DNA of 64,000 nt from Amorphochlora amoebiformis (Eukaryota; Cercozoa; Chlorarachniophyceae), in NCBI GenBank assembly GCA_054601695.1, contig BAAHQB010000202.1, forward strand, positions 186,001 to 250,000. The letters are read 5' to 3'. A program made the position numbers and the translations under genes. The notes beneath the pieces were generated by a model that saw only the letters and a program-made list of their open reading frames with translations, was not told the DNA's origin and searched no databases. Shown piece by piece: positions 1-51,912 of this stretch (positions are counted from its first letter, which is position 1; every line of letters begins with the position of its first letter).

Positions 1-80
<80 letters not shown>

Positions 81-81
81 T

Positions 82-143
<62 letters not shown>

Positions 144-164
144 TATTCATATTTATGCATTTAC

Positions 165-1836
<1,672 letters not shown>

Positions 1837-2045
1837 CTAGGTATAATATATATATATATATATATATATTAAACATCTATGAATCATATATATATATATA
1901 TATGTATATATGTGTATATACATATATATATATATATATGTGTGTGTGTGTTTGTGTATACAATTGTGTATGTACACATGCATATTTATATCTTTAACTA
2001 AGGATATGTACGTATAAGATGAAATAAATATGATATATCTGAGGC

Positions 2046-2161
<116 letters not shown>

Positions 2162-2222
2162 TATAATATATACATATACTCGTTTGTGTTTGTTTTGGTT
2201 ACTGCGTAATATAGTACCGTAC

Positions 2223-2253
<31 letters not shown>

Positions 2254-2289
2254 TTCCCAAAATGCAGGCACTTGAATTGAACCTGGCAC

Positions 2290-2735
2290 CCTGAAGTTTG
2301 ATCCTTAGTTAAAAATTACTTGTGCGTGTATGCAGCAAGTCCACAATTTTCAACAAAGAATCCGATAGTTACCGTTTGTAAATATCTAGAAAATATTTTC
2401 CTTATAACGTACATAGCCCAGCTACTACGGTAGAACTATCTAAACTAATATTAAATGTAACAGTATTCTAGTATTAATAGTATTACCGATTGAAGCCTAT
2501 AATACCAGTCTAGTGTCTAGTCGTACTTTAGCTTCGGCCAACGAACACAGTAAACTAGGTAAATACGTGTCGGTAATCCATGATCGATCATTAGTTATAT
2601 TAAAATAAGTGCAGGGTAATCGCGAACAAAATCTAGCAATGTGAATTTTCAGATCACGAAACAGAAAATTCTATATGAGACATGTAGGCGAAGGATGTCG
2701 TCTATGACAGCATCTGTTTTCTGCACCTAGCTCAG

Positions 2736-2740
<5 letters not shown>
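2290..2740. other. Non-repetitive spacer or intron, no gene seen
   Basis: About 450 bp of ordinary AT-rich sequence with many CTAG and TAGT steps and stops in all frames. A minus-strand stretch at about 2240-2290 after an acceptor-like CTTCAG stays open briefly, but no exon could be joined to neighbours. It ends in a short (AC)n run next to (TA)n. Confidence 0.4.
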
Positions 2741-2822
<82 letters not shown>

Positions 2823-2946
2823 ATATATAGCTCTATATTATATATGTATAATACATATGCATTATATGTATATTTTTGTACATTTTTACACATACATATA
2901 TATATATATATATACTATCAGATTTATAAATATATATACATACATA

Positions 2947-2999
<53 letters not shown>

Positions 3000-3047
3000 C
3001 ACATACATCAGTATTATCTATATGTATTTACATACATGTATATTATC

Positions 3048-3135
<88 letters not shown>

Positions 3136-3143
3136 TATATATG

Positions 3144-3177
<34 letters not shown>

Positions 3178-3186
3178 TTTCGGTAC

Positions 3187-5437
<2,251 letters not shown>

Positions 5438-5916
5438 ACTCGTGGCGAGACTTTCGTGCTTAATTTCGACGAAAAGTATCAAATTTCGCGGTAAAAGGTG
5501 CGGCGGGAAGGCCCTTTCGAATATGACACTTCTTAATAAGGCAGGGAGGGCTTGGGGGAGAAGTTAGGAGGAAGGGGGAGGGGGAAGGGAAGCTTGCGAT
5601 AGCATGTATCTCGAAATTCCTCCGAGAATCTCGAATACCGGGGGAAAATTAATTAGTAACGGGAAGAGACGACGATTCTCCTGGGAAATCCCGGTCTAAA
5701 AACTCTGGAAGTCTCCCAATATCTCCCATGCGCATCCGACTCGTCACCCCCCTGTTTCTGCCCCCCCCCCCTCGCAATACAGAGGATCCATACGGTATGG
5801 ATTCGTACTTTTTGCGCGAAAAGGTTTAGGTTGGGTCGTGACGGTTTGGAAGAGGAGAAGGAGAGAGAAAAAATTGCTTTTCTGGGTGATGTTTAACTTG
5901 TATATTGCAAATAATA

Positions 5917-5961
<45 letters not shown>

Positions 5962-6061
5962 CTTGTACATTGCATATAAATATGTATTATATGTATCTTT
6001 TTATGCATTTACACACATATATATTTATAAATATATACACACACACAAAGAGAGACACACA

Positions 6062-6118
<57 letters not shown>

Positions 6119-6159
6119 TTCAATACAGGTCTTGGTAACCTTGGAACTCACATCGCAGG
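5438..6159. promoter_or_regulatory. Upstream spacer of the presequence gene
   Basis: This is the most GC-rich non-coding stretch of the window. It starts at the inferred ATG at 5437 and runs upstream of the minus-strand gene. It holds purine-rich (5545-5590) and C-rich (5745-5772, ten consecutive C) stretches and an imperfect inverted repeat at about 5787-5807 (ATCCATAC / GTATGGAT). It probably includes the promoter, but no defined element was recognised. From about 5920 it passes into (TA)n. Confidence 0.35.
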
Positions 6160-6605
6160 CAATATAACCCTAACCTAACCCTAACCCCAACCAACCCTAA
6201 CCCTAACCCTAACCCTAACCCTAATCCTAATCCCTAACACAAACTCTACCTTACGCTTAACCCTAACCCTAAACCCTAACCCTAATCTCAACCCCAACCC
6301 TAACCCAACCCTGACCTAAACCCCAACCCTAATCTAATCCTAATCCTAATCCTAGCCCTGACCCTAACCCTAACCCTAACCCTAACCCTAACCCTAACGC
6401 AAACCCTAACCCTTTGACCCTAACTAAAACCCTAACCCCAAACTCCAACCTTAAACGTAACCGTAACCCTAACCCTAACCCAACCCTAATCTCAACCCCA
6501 ACCCTAACCCAATCCTAACCTCAATCCAACCCTAATCCTAATCCTAATTGTAATCCTAGCCCTAATCCGAACCTAATCCTAAACCAAACCCTAACCCTAA
6601 CACTA
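6160..6605 (-). repeat. Large CCCTAA telomere-like array
   Basis: About 445 bp of CCCTAA units on the plus strand with many variants (CCCCAA, CCTAAT, CCCTGA). Variant units and flanking ordinary sequence show it is an interstitial array and not a chromosome end. It is bounded by (TA)n upstream and a short unique stretch downstream. Confidence 0.9.
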
Positions 6606-6686
6606 ACCGGTAGGACCGAATGAAGATCACACTGAGATAGTTAAGGTTTTAAATATATGTATTATATATACATGTATGTATGTGTG

Positions 6687-6738
<52 letters not shown>

Positions 6739-6841
6739 TATATACACACATATGTATAAACATGTGTGTATATATATACTTATTATGTATATACATGTAC
6801 ACATAGATTTTTATATCATATATATATATATATATATATAT

Positions 6842-7965
6842 GTATTTCATATATACACATATGCATGTGCACATATTTGGGTGATGTATTTCATATATAC
6901 ACATATGCATGTGCACATATGTGGATAATGAATTTCATATATATACATATATATGTACACATATGTGGGTGATGTATTACATATATACACATATGCATAT
7001 GCACATATGTGGGTGATGTATTTCATATATACATATATATGTACACATATGTGGGTAATGTATTTCATATACACACATCCGCATGTGCACATATGTGGGT
7101 GATGTATTTCATATATACACATATATATGTTCACATATGTGGGTAATGTATTTCCTATATACACATATGCATGTGCAAATATATGGATAATAAATTTCAT
7201 ATATACACATATGCATGTGCAAATATATGGATAATAAATTTCATGTATACACATATGCATGCGCAAATATGTGGATAATGAATTTCATACATACACATAA
7301 GTATGTGCAAATATGTGGGTAATGTATTTCATATATACACATATATATGTACATACATGTAGGTAATGTATTTCATATATACACATATATATGTACACAT
7401 ATGTAGGTAATGTATTTCATATATACACATATGCATGTGCACGTATGTGGGTAATCTATTTCATATATATATATATACATATATATGTACACATATGTGG
7501 GTAATGTATTTCATATATACACATATGTATGTGTACATATATGGGTAATGTATTTCATATATACACATATATACGTGTACGTATGTGGGTAATGTAATTC
7601 ATATGTACGGATATGCATGTGTACATATGTGGGTAATGTATTTCATATATACACATGTGTATGCGCATGTCATATATACACATACATATGTATACGTATG
7701 TGGTTAATGTATTTCATACATACACATATTCATGTACACATATGCGGGTAATGTAGTTCATATACACATATACACACATATAGACACACATATATATATA
7801 TGTGTGTGTGTGTACATATGTGGGTAATGTATTTCATACACACACATATTCATGTACACACATATGCGGGTAATTCATACATACACATACATATGTGTAC
7901 GTGTGTGCATAATGTATTTCATATATACACATATTCATTTACACATATGCGGGTAATGTAATTCA
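6842..7965. repeat. 44-bp minisatellite, about 25 copies
   Basis: A tandem array whose consensus unit of about 44 bp contains GTGGGTAATGTATTTCATAT followed by ATACACATATGCATGTGCAC. Copies differ by substitutions (TGGGTGATG or TGGATAATG; GCATGTGC or ATATGTAC) and some units are shortened around 7660-7900. A minus-strand frame of about 139 codons crosses part of the array (6847-7266), but its sequence is only the translated repeat. Confidence 0.85.
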
Positions 7966-7973
7966 GTATATGT

Positions 7974-8020
<47 letters not shown>

Positions 8021-8121
8021 CACGCATACACATATACATATATACACATAATTTATACAGATTTATGCATAGACATATGTGATTCTCATATTCTGAAATA
8101 CATTTATATATATATATATAT

Positions 8122-8194
<73 letters not shown>

Positions 8195-8235
8195 GGTAGC
8201 AGAGATGGTAGATGCAGTATTACTGCTTCTTTCGA

Positions 8236-8269
<34 letters not shown>

Positions 8270-8271
8270 AA

Positions 8272-8367
<96 letters not shown>

Positions 8368-8449
8368 ATATATATATATATATACATATAGCAGAGATGG
8401 TAGATGCAGTATACATATAAATTATATATAATTATATATATATATAATA

Positions 8450-8714
8450 TACACATCTATGTATACTAGTATACTGCATTAGTTATAAATATATCTTTTA
8501 TCCATTTATATTTCTATTACGCTTCTCCCGCCTTCGATATATCTATATACTCTATATATATATATATATATACATATATACATATGCGTGTACGTATACA
8601 TACTTAAAATTGTATTTATATCTAAATACACATCCATGCATACTAGCATACCGCATTAGTTCTGCGTATATCTTTTCTCCATTTCTCTTTCTGTTACGCT
8701 TCTCCCGCCCTCGA

Positions 8715-8735
<21 letters not shown>
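8450..8735. repeat. Duplicated 85-bp segments
   Basis: The segment at about 8462-8545 (CTGCATTAGTT ... CGCTTCTCCCGCC ... CGATAT) is repeated at about 8638-8722 with around 85 percent identity. The 22-nt segment GCAGAGATGGTAGATGCAGTAT also occurs twice, at about 8200 and 8391. Nothing coding is seen. Confidence 0.7.
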
Positions 8736-10050
<1,315 letters not shown>

Positions 10051-10078
10051 ATCTGAAAGATATACATACATACACACA

Positions 10079-10269
<191 letters not shown>

Positions 10270-10320
10270 ATATATATATATATATATTAATTATATATTT
10301 AAGATCTTATTACTGAGATA

Positions 10321-10402
<82 letters not shown>

Positions 10403-10462
10403 ACATGTATAATATGTATACACGTACATATGTACATGATATAAGTGAATTTGTTTATCTTT

Positions 10463-10505
<43 letters not shown>

Positions 10506-10531
10506 CACATATATATATATAATGTATTATA

Positions 10532-10712
10532 TATTAAATACTAATACTTAAATATAAATATACAGGGACACTAGTTAGATATATATAATATCTTATATAT
10601 TAAATACTAATACTTAAATATAAATATACAGGGACACTAGTTAGATATATATAATATATTATATATTAAATACTAATACTTAAATATAACTATAGGGACA
10701 CTAGTTCGACCA
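10532..10712. repeat. 66-bp direct repeat, three copies
   Basis: Copies begin at 10532, 10598 and 10664, each containing TATTAAATACTAATACTTAA followed by ATACAGGGACACTAGTTAG. The first two are nearly identical and the third diverges at its end. Confidence 0.85.
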
Positions 10713-10886
10713 GTAGAGCTGCTAGATCTGCATGGCTTATATTTAACTTCATAAGACTTCACTGCCTTAAACTCAAACATCGATATTTTATATCTAGTAT
10801 ATATATATATATATATATACAATATATATGATATACTGGAAAAGATAAGACACGGTATGTGTGTATATGTTTATGTGATTTTGTAC

Positions 10887-10924
<38 letters not shown>

Positions 10925-11287
10925 TTTATATCATGGTATGTATATCATAGTAAAAACAGAGATGACGTAGTTATATACCCTAGTGTTATATATACCCTAG
11001 TATACATAAAAAAATATTACAATATATCTCCAGTTCAAAAGTAATAACATACCATGACATCATTAATACCAATATAACTCACATAATTTAAATCATACTT
11101 ACTCTAGTCATAACCGAATTAATTCATATAACGCTTATATTCGCCGATTCGTACTTATAATACTACGGCAGCTTAAATCTAGTTAATAATCTACACGTGG
11201 TGCGCGACTATCGCACTCTTAGGTCTACCTAGACATGTTCGCTCCGTCAGGCTCTAGCAGTCTGCGGGGCTTAGAAAACAAGATAAC
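10713..11287. other. Spacer downstream of the two-span membrane gene
   Basis: AT-rich, mostly non-repetitive DNA with short (TA)n blocks at 10798-10840 and 10890-10920, and many CTAG steps. Stops occur in all frames apart from a short plus-strand open run near 10700-10790. It probably contains the 3' UTR and polyadenylation signals of the minus-strand gene that ends at 11288. No gene was identified. Confidence 0.4.
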
Positions 11288-11445
11288 TTAAATATCTCTG
11301 TATTTCGCGACATCCAAAAGCTGCCCCGAGGATGTTTCCGGAGGCTTATCATCCACGAAAACGCTTACTCTGGTGAGAATATATATATATATATATATAT
11401 ATGTGTGTTTGTGTATGTCTATGTATATGTATGTATATACATATG

Positions 11446-11481
<36 letters not shown>

Positions 11482-11520
11482 TAAATAATATACTAAGTTA
11501 TACATATTACATATACATAC

Positions 11521-11603
<83 letters not shown>

Positions 11604-11757
11604 AATAGGTACAACTATATATATATTTATTTATCTATGTATATATATATTTGTATTATATATATATATATATATACATATGTATATGTATGTATAAGAG
11701 TAGGCATATCTATATGTATGGACCTATCCATACTAATATGCACACACACACACATGT

Positions 11758-11818
<61 letters not shown>

Positions 11819-12162
11819 AATATATATATGAAAATTATACAACATATTCACACCTGGTAATCGAGTAATTTGATTCCTCTAAAACGGAAGATGTGAACTT
11901 AATCTGTGACTCTCTGTCGGGTGATTTTTCAGGCGACAAGTGACCATGACCTCTAGTACGCCCTTCTTTAGGCTTCATGTCCTACGTATAATATAACTTA
12001 TAATGTAACTTAACTATACTTCTTTCTATAGCCTTTTCTCTTACTATAAGTGTGGTTTCGTGTTTGTGATGTGTGTGCTGTGCATGGATGACACGTGTGT
12101 CGTGATTGGTCACTTCTGTTTGTGGATTCCTTTTTTGCATGGGATATTATATATATTATATA

Positions 12163-12210
<48 letters not shown>

Positions 12211-12219
12211 AATGTGTAC

Positions 12220-12300
<81 letters not shown>

Positions 12301-12407
12301 GTGTATATATACACATACACATACCGTTGGGGATGGATGCAGAACGGTTGGGCGAGGGGGTGACTTTGATTCTGGGGGTCTCTGTTCATGTGAATATTTC
12401 AATTAAT

Positions 12408-12469
<62 letters not shown>

Positions 12470-12481
12470 TATATATATATT

Positions 12482-12514
<33 letters not shown>

Positions 12515-12561
12515 GCGTGTGTGTGTGTTATGTATATATATATATATATATATATAATATG

Positions 12562-12599
<38 letters not shown>

Positions 12600-12630
12600 G
12601 ACAAAAATATACGTGTATACCTATAAGTAT

Positions 12631-12674
<44 letters not shown>

Positions 12675-12838
12675 ACATAAAGATAGATGTATATATGAAT
12701 GATTACAATGCTCAGAGAAGGCTGAGGGCGACGGATGTCTCCTGTTGGAAGTCGCTTATCCGAAGAATTCTTAAAGTCCTCTGACATCGTACTGGATTCC
12801 TCTTCAATGGCCATCTCCCTATACATGTACATTATATA

Positions 12839-12879
<41 letters not shown>

Positions 12880-13111
12880 ATTAATTTAATTATGAGGTAT
12901 GAAATATTCATTGTATTATATCTATATCTACTGATTGAATTATATCTATATATCTTTCTATGTATATATATATATATATATATATAGAGGATATATATAT
13001 ATATATATACATGCATACACATATAATAGCTCTACCTCTGCCTTTGAAACCTCTTAGATCTCTCAATCGCCGCCGCGGCCGCCGCGGCCGCCTTATATAT
13101 ATATATATATT

Positions 13112-13156
<45 letters not shown>

Positions 13157-13445
13157 ATATATTTATATTTATAAATATACATATTATACATATACATATA
13201 TATATATATATATATTATATAATATATATGTTTACATATTTTCATATATAAATATATATATATATATATGTATATACATACATATATATATATATATATA
13301 TAACCTCAGCTGCAGCTGCAGCGGCAGAAGCCGGCTGCGATCTTGAGTTTGGCGAATTTGGTGCGTAACTCGGCCGACGCCTAGACACACGTGTCTTCCG
13401 GTCACTGGAGGTTCGCCAGTAATGCCATATAAAACAGGCCTGGGG

Positions 13446-13494
<49 letters not shown>

Positions 13495-13980
13495 GTATAT
13501 GTGTGTCTGTATGTATGTATGCAATAAATATATATATATATATAGACATACATAAATATGTAAATATATATAAACGAACATGTATACACGTTCCTCTCTC
13601 CCTCTCTCTCCCTCCCTTCCCTCCCTCCCTCTCCATCTCTGTCTCGTACGTTTGCAGCCGCGTAAACAAGAAGTCTTAACCACGTTGCGATCCAGACGGT
13701 CACCAAGGGCTTGTCATCGCACCGAGGAGTTTTGGTTTGGTTGTTCTAGGGTAGGATTAGGATCACGTTTGGGTTAGGGTTAGGGTTAGTTAGGGTAGGG
13801 TTAGGGTTTAGGTTAGGAATATGGAGGGTTAGGGCTCCGGTAACATGTTACTTACGGGGTGATCGAGATTTGTGAGAAGGGGGTAAGGGTAGATATCCGA
13901 TACTAACCCTAGCGGTAATCTTAACCCTAATCCTATTATTAGCGTTAGCTATTACTATTACCCTAACCCTAACCCTATAT

Positions 13981-14051
<71 letters not shown>

Positions 14052-14117
14052 GTGAACCTAACTGTATCCATGACAACATCACTATTACCATTACTCTAAC
14101 CCTAACCCTATAAATAC

Positions 14118-14155
<38 letters not shown>

Positions 14156-14187
14156 TATATATAAAAAAATATATAACATATATATAT

Positions 14188-14228
<41 letters not shown>

Positions 14229-14764
14229 CATATATGAACCTAACTGTATACATATATATAATACACATATTTGAACCTAACTGTATCCATGACAACATCA
14301 CTAACACAATCCAAACCTTACCCTAACCTTAACCCTAATCCTAGCCCTTACCCTAGAGTTGACTCAGAGGTTAACAATATCACTAATCCTAACCCTAACC
14401 CCAACCCGAACCCTAATCCTAAGCTTAACCCACCTTTAGCCTAAACCCTAACTATAATTGAGAGGGTAGTAACCAACCCAAAACCCTAACCCTAACCCTA
14501 ACCCTAACCCTAACCCTAACCCTAACTCAACCCTAAACGAGAGCGCAGTAACCTATCCCTAACCCTAACGCTAACAAACCTAACCCTAACCTTCAGTCTA
14601 ACAGTGATTCTAACGGTTACCGAGAGCAAATTTGCGAGAATTCCTATGGAGAACCATATGACGCACAAGCTGGTGACGGTTACAGCAATGCAGGCGCAGA
14701 TTAAGACGTGAAGGCGACAGTGAGCGATCTTCATATGTCTGGTGTCAGATATCATGTTATGCAT
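11288..14764 (-). CDS. Two-span membrane protein with basic, poly-Ala and Ser/Pro-rich tail, 269 aa
   Basis: Complete eight-exon model in one frame: 14764-14621, 13745-13650, 13439-13305, 13091-13036, 12818-12707, 12381-12325, 11981-11854 and 11369-11288 (810 nt including TAA). The start is the first ATG of the opening exon (a second ATG lies three codons on). Residues about 19-46 ([18 protein letters not shown] core) and 61-79 ([18 protein letters not shown]) are hydrophobic segments. Then follow an Arg/Ser-rich part with SRRR, Ala runs across an exon junction near residues 118-135, an acidic Ser-rich part ([11 protein letters not shown]) and a Pro/Ser-rich part. The protein ends DVAKYRDI. 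No family was recognised; the tail looks intrinsically disordered. The exon 2 acceptor is a CCCTAG at the end of a telomere-like array, and intron 1 carries such arrays in opposite orientations at its two ends. Confidence 0.72.
13765..13830 (+). repeat. TTAGGG array before the exon 2 acceptor
   Basis: GGGTTA units on the plus strand, so C-rich on the minus (coding) strand, just upstream of the exon starting at 13745. The variant unit CCCTAG provides the acceptor. Confidence 0.8.
13905..14610 (-). repeat. CCCTAA arrays and (TA)n in intron 1
   Basis: CCCTAA units on the plus strand at 13905-13978, 14086-14112 and, most extensively, 14300-14610, separated by (TA)n. The phrase GAACCTAACTGTATCCATGA recurs at about 14044 and 14273 and shortened at 14235, so part of the block is a larger direct repeat. 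On the coding strand the segment next to the exon 1 donor is G-rich, opposite to the C-rich segment at the acceptor. Confidence 0.8.
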
Positions 14765-14789
14765 GGAGTTATGTATGTATATATATAAA

Positions 14790-14830
<41 letters not shown>

Positions 14831-15004
14831 GTATGTTTGTCTTCATATGTGTGATAAAAGAGGTTATGTTATTCATGGATTTATATATATATATATAAAT
14901 GTATATATATATATATGTGTGTGTGTGTATGTTTGTATGTATACTTATGTATAATATACATGTACACATATACACATAGTACACATTGCACAAATATATA
15001 CTTC

Positions 15005-15072
<68 letters not shown>

Positions 15073-15075
15073 CAT

Positions 15076-15129
<54 letters not shown>

Positions 15130-15299
15130 CATACACATATACACCCATATACAATACACTCTCCCATACCCTACACACACCCACACACATAAAACAACAC
15201 ACATACACTACAAGCAGTGCAAATACACTCACATAACTAACAAACCTCCGTATGTTAATGAGCTCATCGCTAAGCCATCGCCTATGTCTAGACTGCCTT
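14765..15299. other. Spacer between two minus-strand membrane protein genes
   Basis: (TA)n and (AC)n runs with a C/A-rich stretch at 15130-15240. It holds the upstream region of the gene starting at 14764 and the 3' side of the next gene. No exon supported. Confidence 0.4.
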
Positions 15300-15578
15300 C
15301 TACCCCTTCTCGCCGTCTGCTGGCTCATGGGGCTCGGTCTCACTCGAAATCGGTTCGTGCACGGGCTTGTAAGGTGGCTGGACGCCTGAGAGCGTACGCT
15401 TATGAGATGAGAGTGAAGTTATACATGTATGTGTGTGTGGATGTGTGGATTTGATTGTGTGTGTGTGTGTGTGTGTGTGTTTTGGATGGTGTGTATTATA
15501 GGAGTATGTGAATGTATATATATATATATATATATATATATTTACATGTATATATATATATATATATACACACATATA

Positions 15579-15618
<40 letters not shown>

Positions 15619-15688
15619 ATATATATATACGCGTATGTGGGCCAAACAGACAGAGAGAGAGAGAAAGAAAGAGAGACAGTGTGACGGG

Positions 15689-15725
<37 letters not shown>

Positions 15726-15866
15726 CATATATACATATGTATACATATATTATGGTAGGATTATCACCCGTGTTGTCAAGGAACCACGTCGTTGCGGGTG
15801 AGGGGTAGGTCGGACTGACCCCAGGGAAGACATCGAAGGCCTTCGTCCTAGTAGTATTAAAAATAA

Positions 15867-15903
<37 letters not shown>

Positions 15904-16113
15904 GTGTTTGTGTGTATGTATGTATGTATATTTTTATTTTACTTACATGTATATGTGTAAATATAACTCTAACCCTAACCCTAACCCTAACCGGGTTAGG
16001 GTTAGGGTTAGGATTAGCGTTAGGGTTACAGTTGCGGTTAAGTTAAGGTTAGGGTTAGGGTAGGGTTAAACCGCAACCCTAACTCTAACGCTAACCCTAA
16101 CCTAACCCTAACC

Positions 16114-16173
<60 letters not shown>

Positions 16174-16250
16174 GTGTATAATATATATAATATATACATA
16201 CATATATATTTATATATATATATATATATATATATAAATATATATGTATA

Positions 16251-16327
<77 letters not shown>

Positions 16328-16360
16328 CATATATATATATATATATATACATATATATAC

Positions 16361-16432
<72 letters not shown>

Positions 16433-16951
16433 TGTATATACATATATACATATTGTACATTCTAATTATAAACAATTGAGATAATTTCACATGTATATTA
16501 ATATTACATAAGCACATACACATATACATCCGCATACATACACACAAACACAACAAAAATCATGATACAAACATCTAAACATTCAAATCTACACACCTTG
16601 TGTTGCCACAGAATTGCGTCGGCTGGGGATAGAAGCAGCATTTGGAGCGTCGAGGATACCCGTCGCTAACTCAAGAGCATCTTGCAGTACCTATTCGCCA
16701 GTTCATTTCATGTACCATGCATATTTCTACATGTCCAGTGTGACTATCTGCGTGTAATTAATTCATTCGTTGTGTACAACCTGCTGTTCGACGGCAGTGT
16801 TCGACTTGAAAGCTTTGGTTGTGCCTGAGAAGCGATTTAGTTGGATCGCGAGCCTTAGTCCGAATCCACCCACCTGAATTGAGAAGATGAGTTGGTTATG
16901 TGGGAAGTGTAAATTTATATTATATGTATATGTATACATATATAATATAAT

Positions 16952-17003
<52 letters not shown>

Positions 17004-17915
17004 AGTGTGTGTGTGTATATATATATATATATTTATATTTAGCTACATAATAAATATACAGTTAGTGAGAGAGAGTGATCTTAACCGTAAATGTGAGAAA
17101 TATCTCCAGTGCTAGTTGGATCTCTGCTCGGCACGTGACTCCCATTCCGATTGCCAGTGTGAGGTACACCAAGAAGACGGCCCCGCCAAGGAACCTGAGA
17201 TTTCGAAGCTTAGTTCATCCGCTTAACACCGTCGGACCTCTCGTATGGTAAGCTGTGAAGGGACTGGGACCTATAGCTACTAGTTGTATTGTGTTTTGAG
17301 TCGTACCACGTGGGATTGCACCCTGCATTGCGTCGTGGACCTTGAAAGTATATGTCGCTCCTCCCGACCAATTTCATCCCTACGTCGATCGTGTAGCTAA
17401 GATTGATTGCCGCCAGCCCGATGGCCACCTTGATACACACACGCACCCTTGTTATTCACTCATTGATCAATGCTATAGAGGCAAGCTCTATTTAGTCAAA
17501 CACCTCAATCGCCGACGTCATCGCGATGCGCAAACCAGGTGAATGGACTGACAGGGAGCCTGTAGGATCCACAGCAAGCCTGGATTCAATCACTAGTTAG
17601 CCACCCTGTCAGAGCAATTTTGAAGACGAAACGTTGGTGTCGTGACGCGTACCCGACGAGAAACCCGCTTATGACGAAGGCCAAGACGTGTGACTGTTTG
17701 CGCAATGCGCTCGTCGACGGCTGTATCACCTGGTAGGTAGCAGCCACGAGGGACGGCACCAGCACGGCGCATCCAAGCGAGCCGGCGAGAATGTCACCGA
17801 CCGGCCACATCCGGCACGTTGGGTAGTCACCTTCCAGCCCCGGCTCTGAGGTCCGTGGCGGCAGAAAAAACCGCACACTTTTTATTTGAGTCAGGTGATA
17901 TCTCCACCAGCACAT
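15300..17915 (-). CDS. Probable four-span membrane protein, 3' end uncertain
   Basis: Four exons join in one frame: 17915-17605, 17396-17238, 17194-17086 and 16873-16781 (224 codons). Start choice: ATG at 17915; an internal ATG at 17810 starts just before the first membrane segment and is an alternative. Hydrophobic segments lie at about 41-62 ([19 protein letters not shown]), 76-91 ([14 protein letters not shown]), 158-176 ([19 protein letters not shown]) and 182-203, the last spanning the junction of the third and fourth exons, which supports that splice. A polar loop with Cys, Trp and Tyr separates the second and third segments, a tetraspan-like layout, but no family was recognised. Later candidate exons 16665-16597, 15847-15785 and 15385-15300 can be read in two ways: in phase 0 they follow the membrane part but reach no clear stop; in phase 1 they give a Ser/Arg/Pro tail ending HEPADGEKG and TAG. 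I cannot decide between them. Confidence 0.5.
15962..16118. repeat. Telomere-like repeats with two orientation switches
   Basis: CCCTAA units, then TTAGGG units (junction CTAACCGGGTTAGG at about 15984-15997), then CCCTAA units again (junction GGGTTAAACCGCAACCCT at about 16063-16080). The second junction has the orientation expected of fused chromosome ends; the first is the reverse. The array falls within the candidate intron between 15848 and 16596. Confidence 0.85.
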
Positions 17916-18116
17916 CGAACAGTGTTCGATTTCGCCTAAAGATAAGCGTGTGACACTCCTAAATGACAGAAGACTTTTCGAAAAAGTCGGCCGAAAGAAT
18001 AAAATACTTGAATTAAATATTAGGTAATATCTCTTCGGGTGGCTGCCTCCGTCAAGAGACACGTCCGGGAAAGCCTTGTTCCCTTCCCATCCCGAGGCCG
18101 CAAAACACAACCAAAA

Positions 18117-20071
<1,955 letters not shown>

Positions 20072-20471
20072 TCTAGCTATCGATCTTGCTTGTTGTCAAG
20101 TCAGGCTTGATGCCGTATGCGTACCCTCAGCCGGTATCAAATTAATATATTCATAATTCATGGTACTACATGTTGTTACAATTATTACACTGGATAGGCT
20201 AGCGACAGATATGATCGAGTACGTACTCAGATCATACGAAAACGTTCTAGCCTCATCCTATGTTAGCCTGAATATATACATTCTAGATACGTAATATACT
20301 CAAGTACCGTACTACTACAAAAATTATATCCTAGTATCTAGAAGACTCCAAGAAGACGCTAGAGACGACCATCAGATGTATAATACTAGATATCTAGACA
20401 CACATCTACACACACCTAGACACACACACACGTTAACCAAAGTAAACTGCAGTGTTTAGTCAATTAATTAT

Positions 20472-20503
<32 letters not shown>

Positions 20504-20558
20504 CACTAGATTGATATATATACATGTATGCTATTAATTGTTTAATCTACTATACATA

Positions 20559-20593
<35 letters not shown>

Positions 20594-20706
20594 TATTTAT
20601 ATTTGTAGGTATATTACACATGGGATGGTTGATATTGGACGGCGAATGATTAGGATTTAATTTCATCGAATTTATCATAACCGCAGTGAAGGACCTAAAT
20701 CATGAC
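20072..20706. other. Convergent 3' spacer
   Basis: 635 bp between the stop codons of two convergent genes. It is mostly unique AT-rich sequence with CTAG steps, an (AC)n patch (20397-20480) and short (TA)n. It presumably holds both polyadenylation regions. An in-tandem 12-bp repeat (GACCTAAATCAT) lies at about 20691-20716, overlapping the end of the minus-strand gene. No further exon seen. Confidence 0.5.

Positions 20707-51912
<31,206 letters not shown>

Noticed and set aside
6160-6605. A true chromosome end
   Set aside because: Units are degenerate and flanked by ordinary DNA and genes on both sides, so the array is interstitial.
17342-17542. Plus-strand 66-codon frame
   Set aside because: Overlaps the minus-strand exon at 17238-17396, which joins membrane-segment exons in phase.
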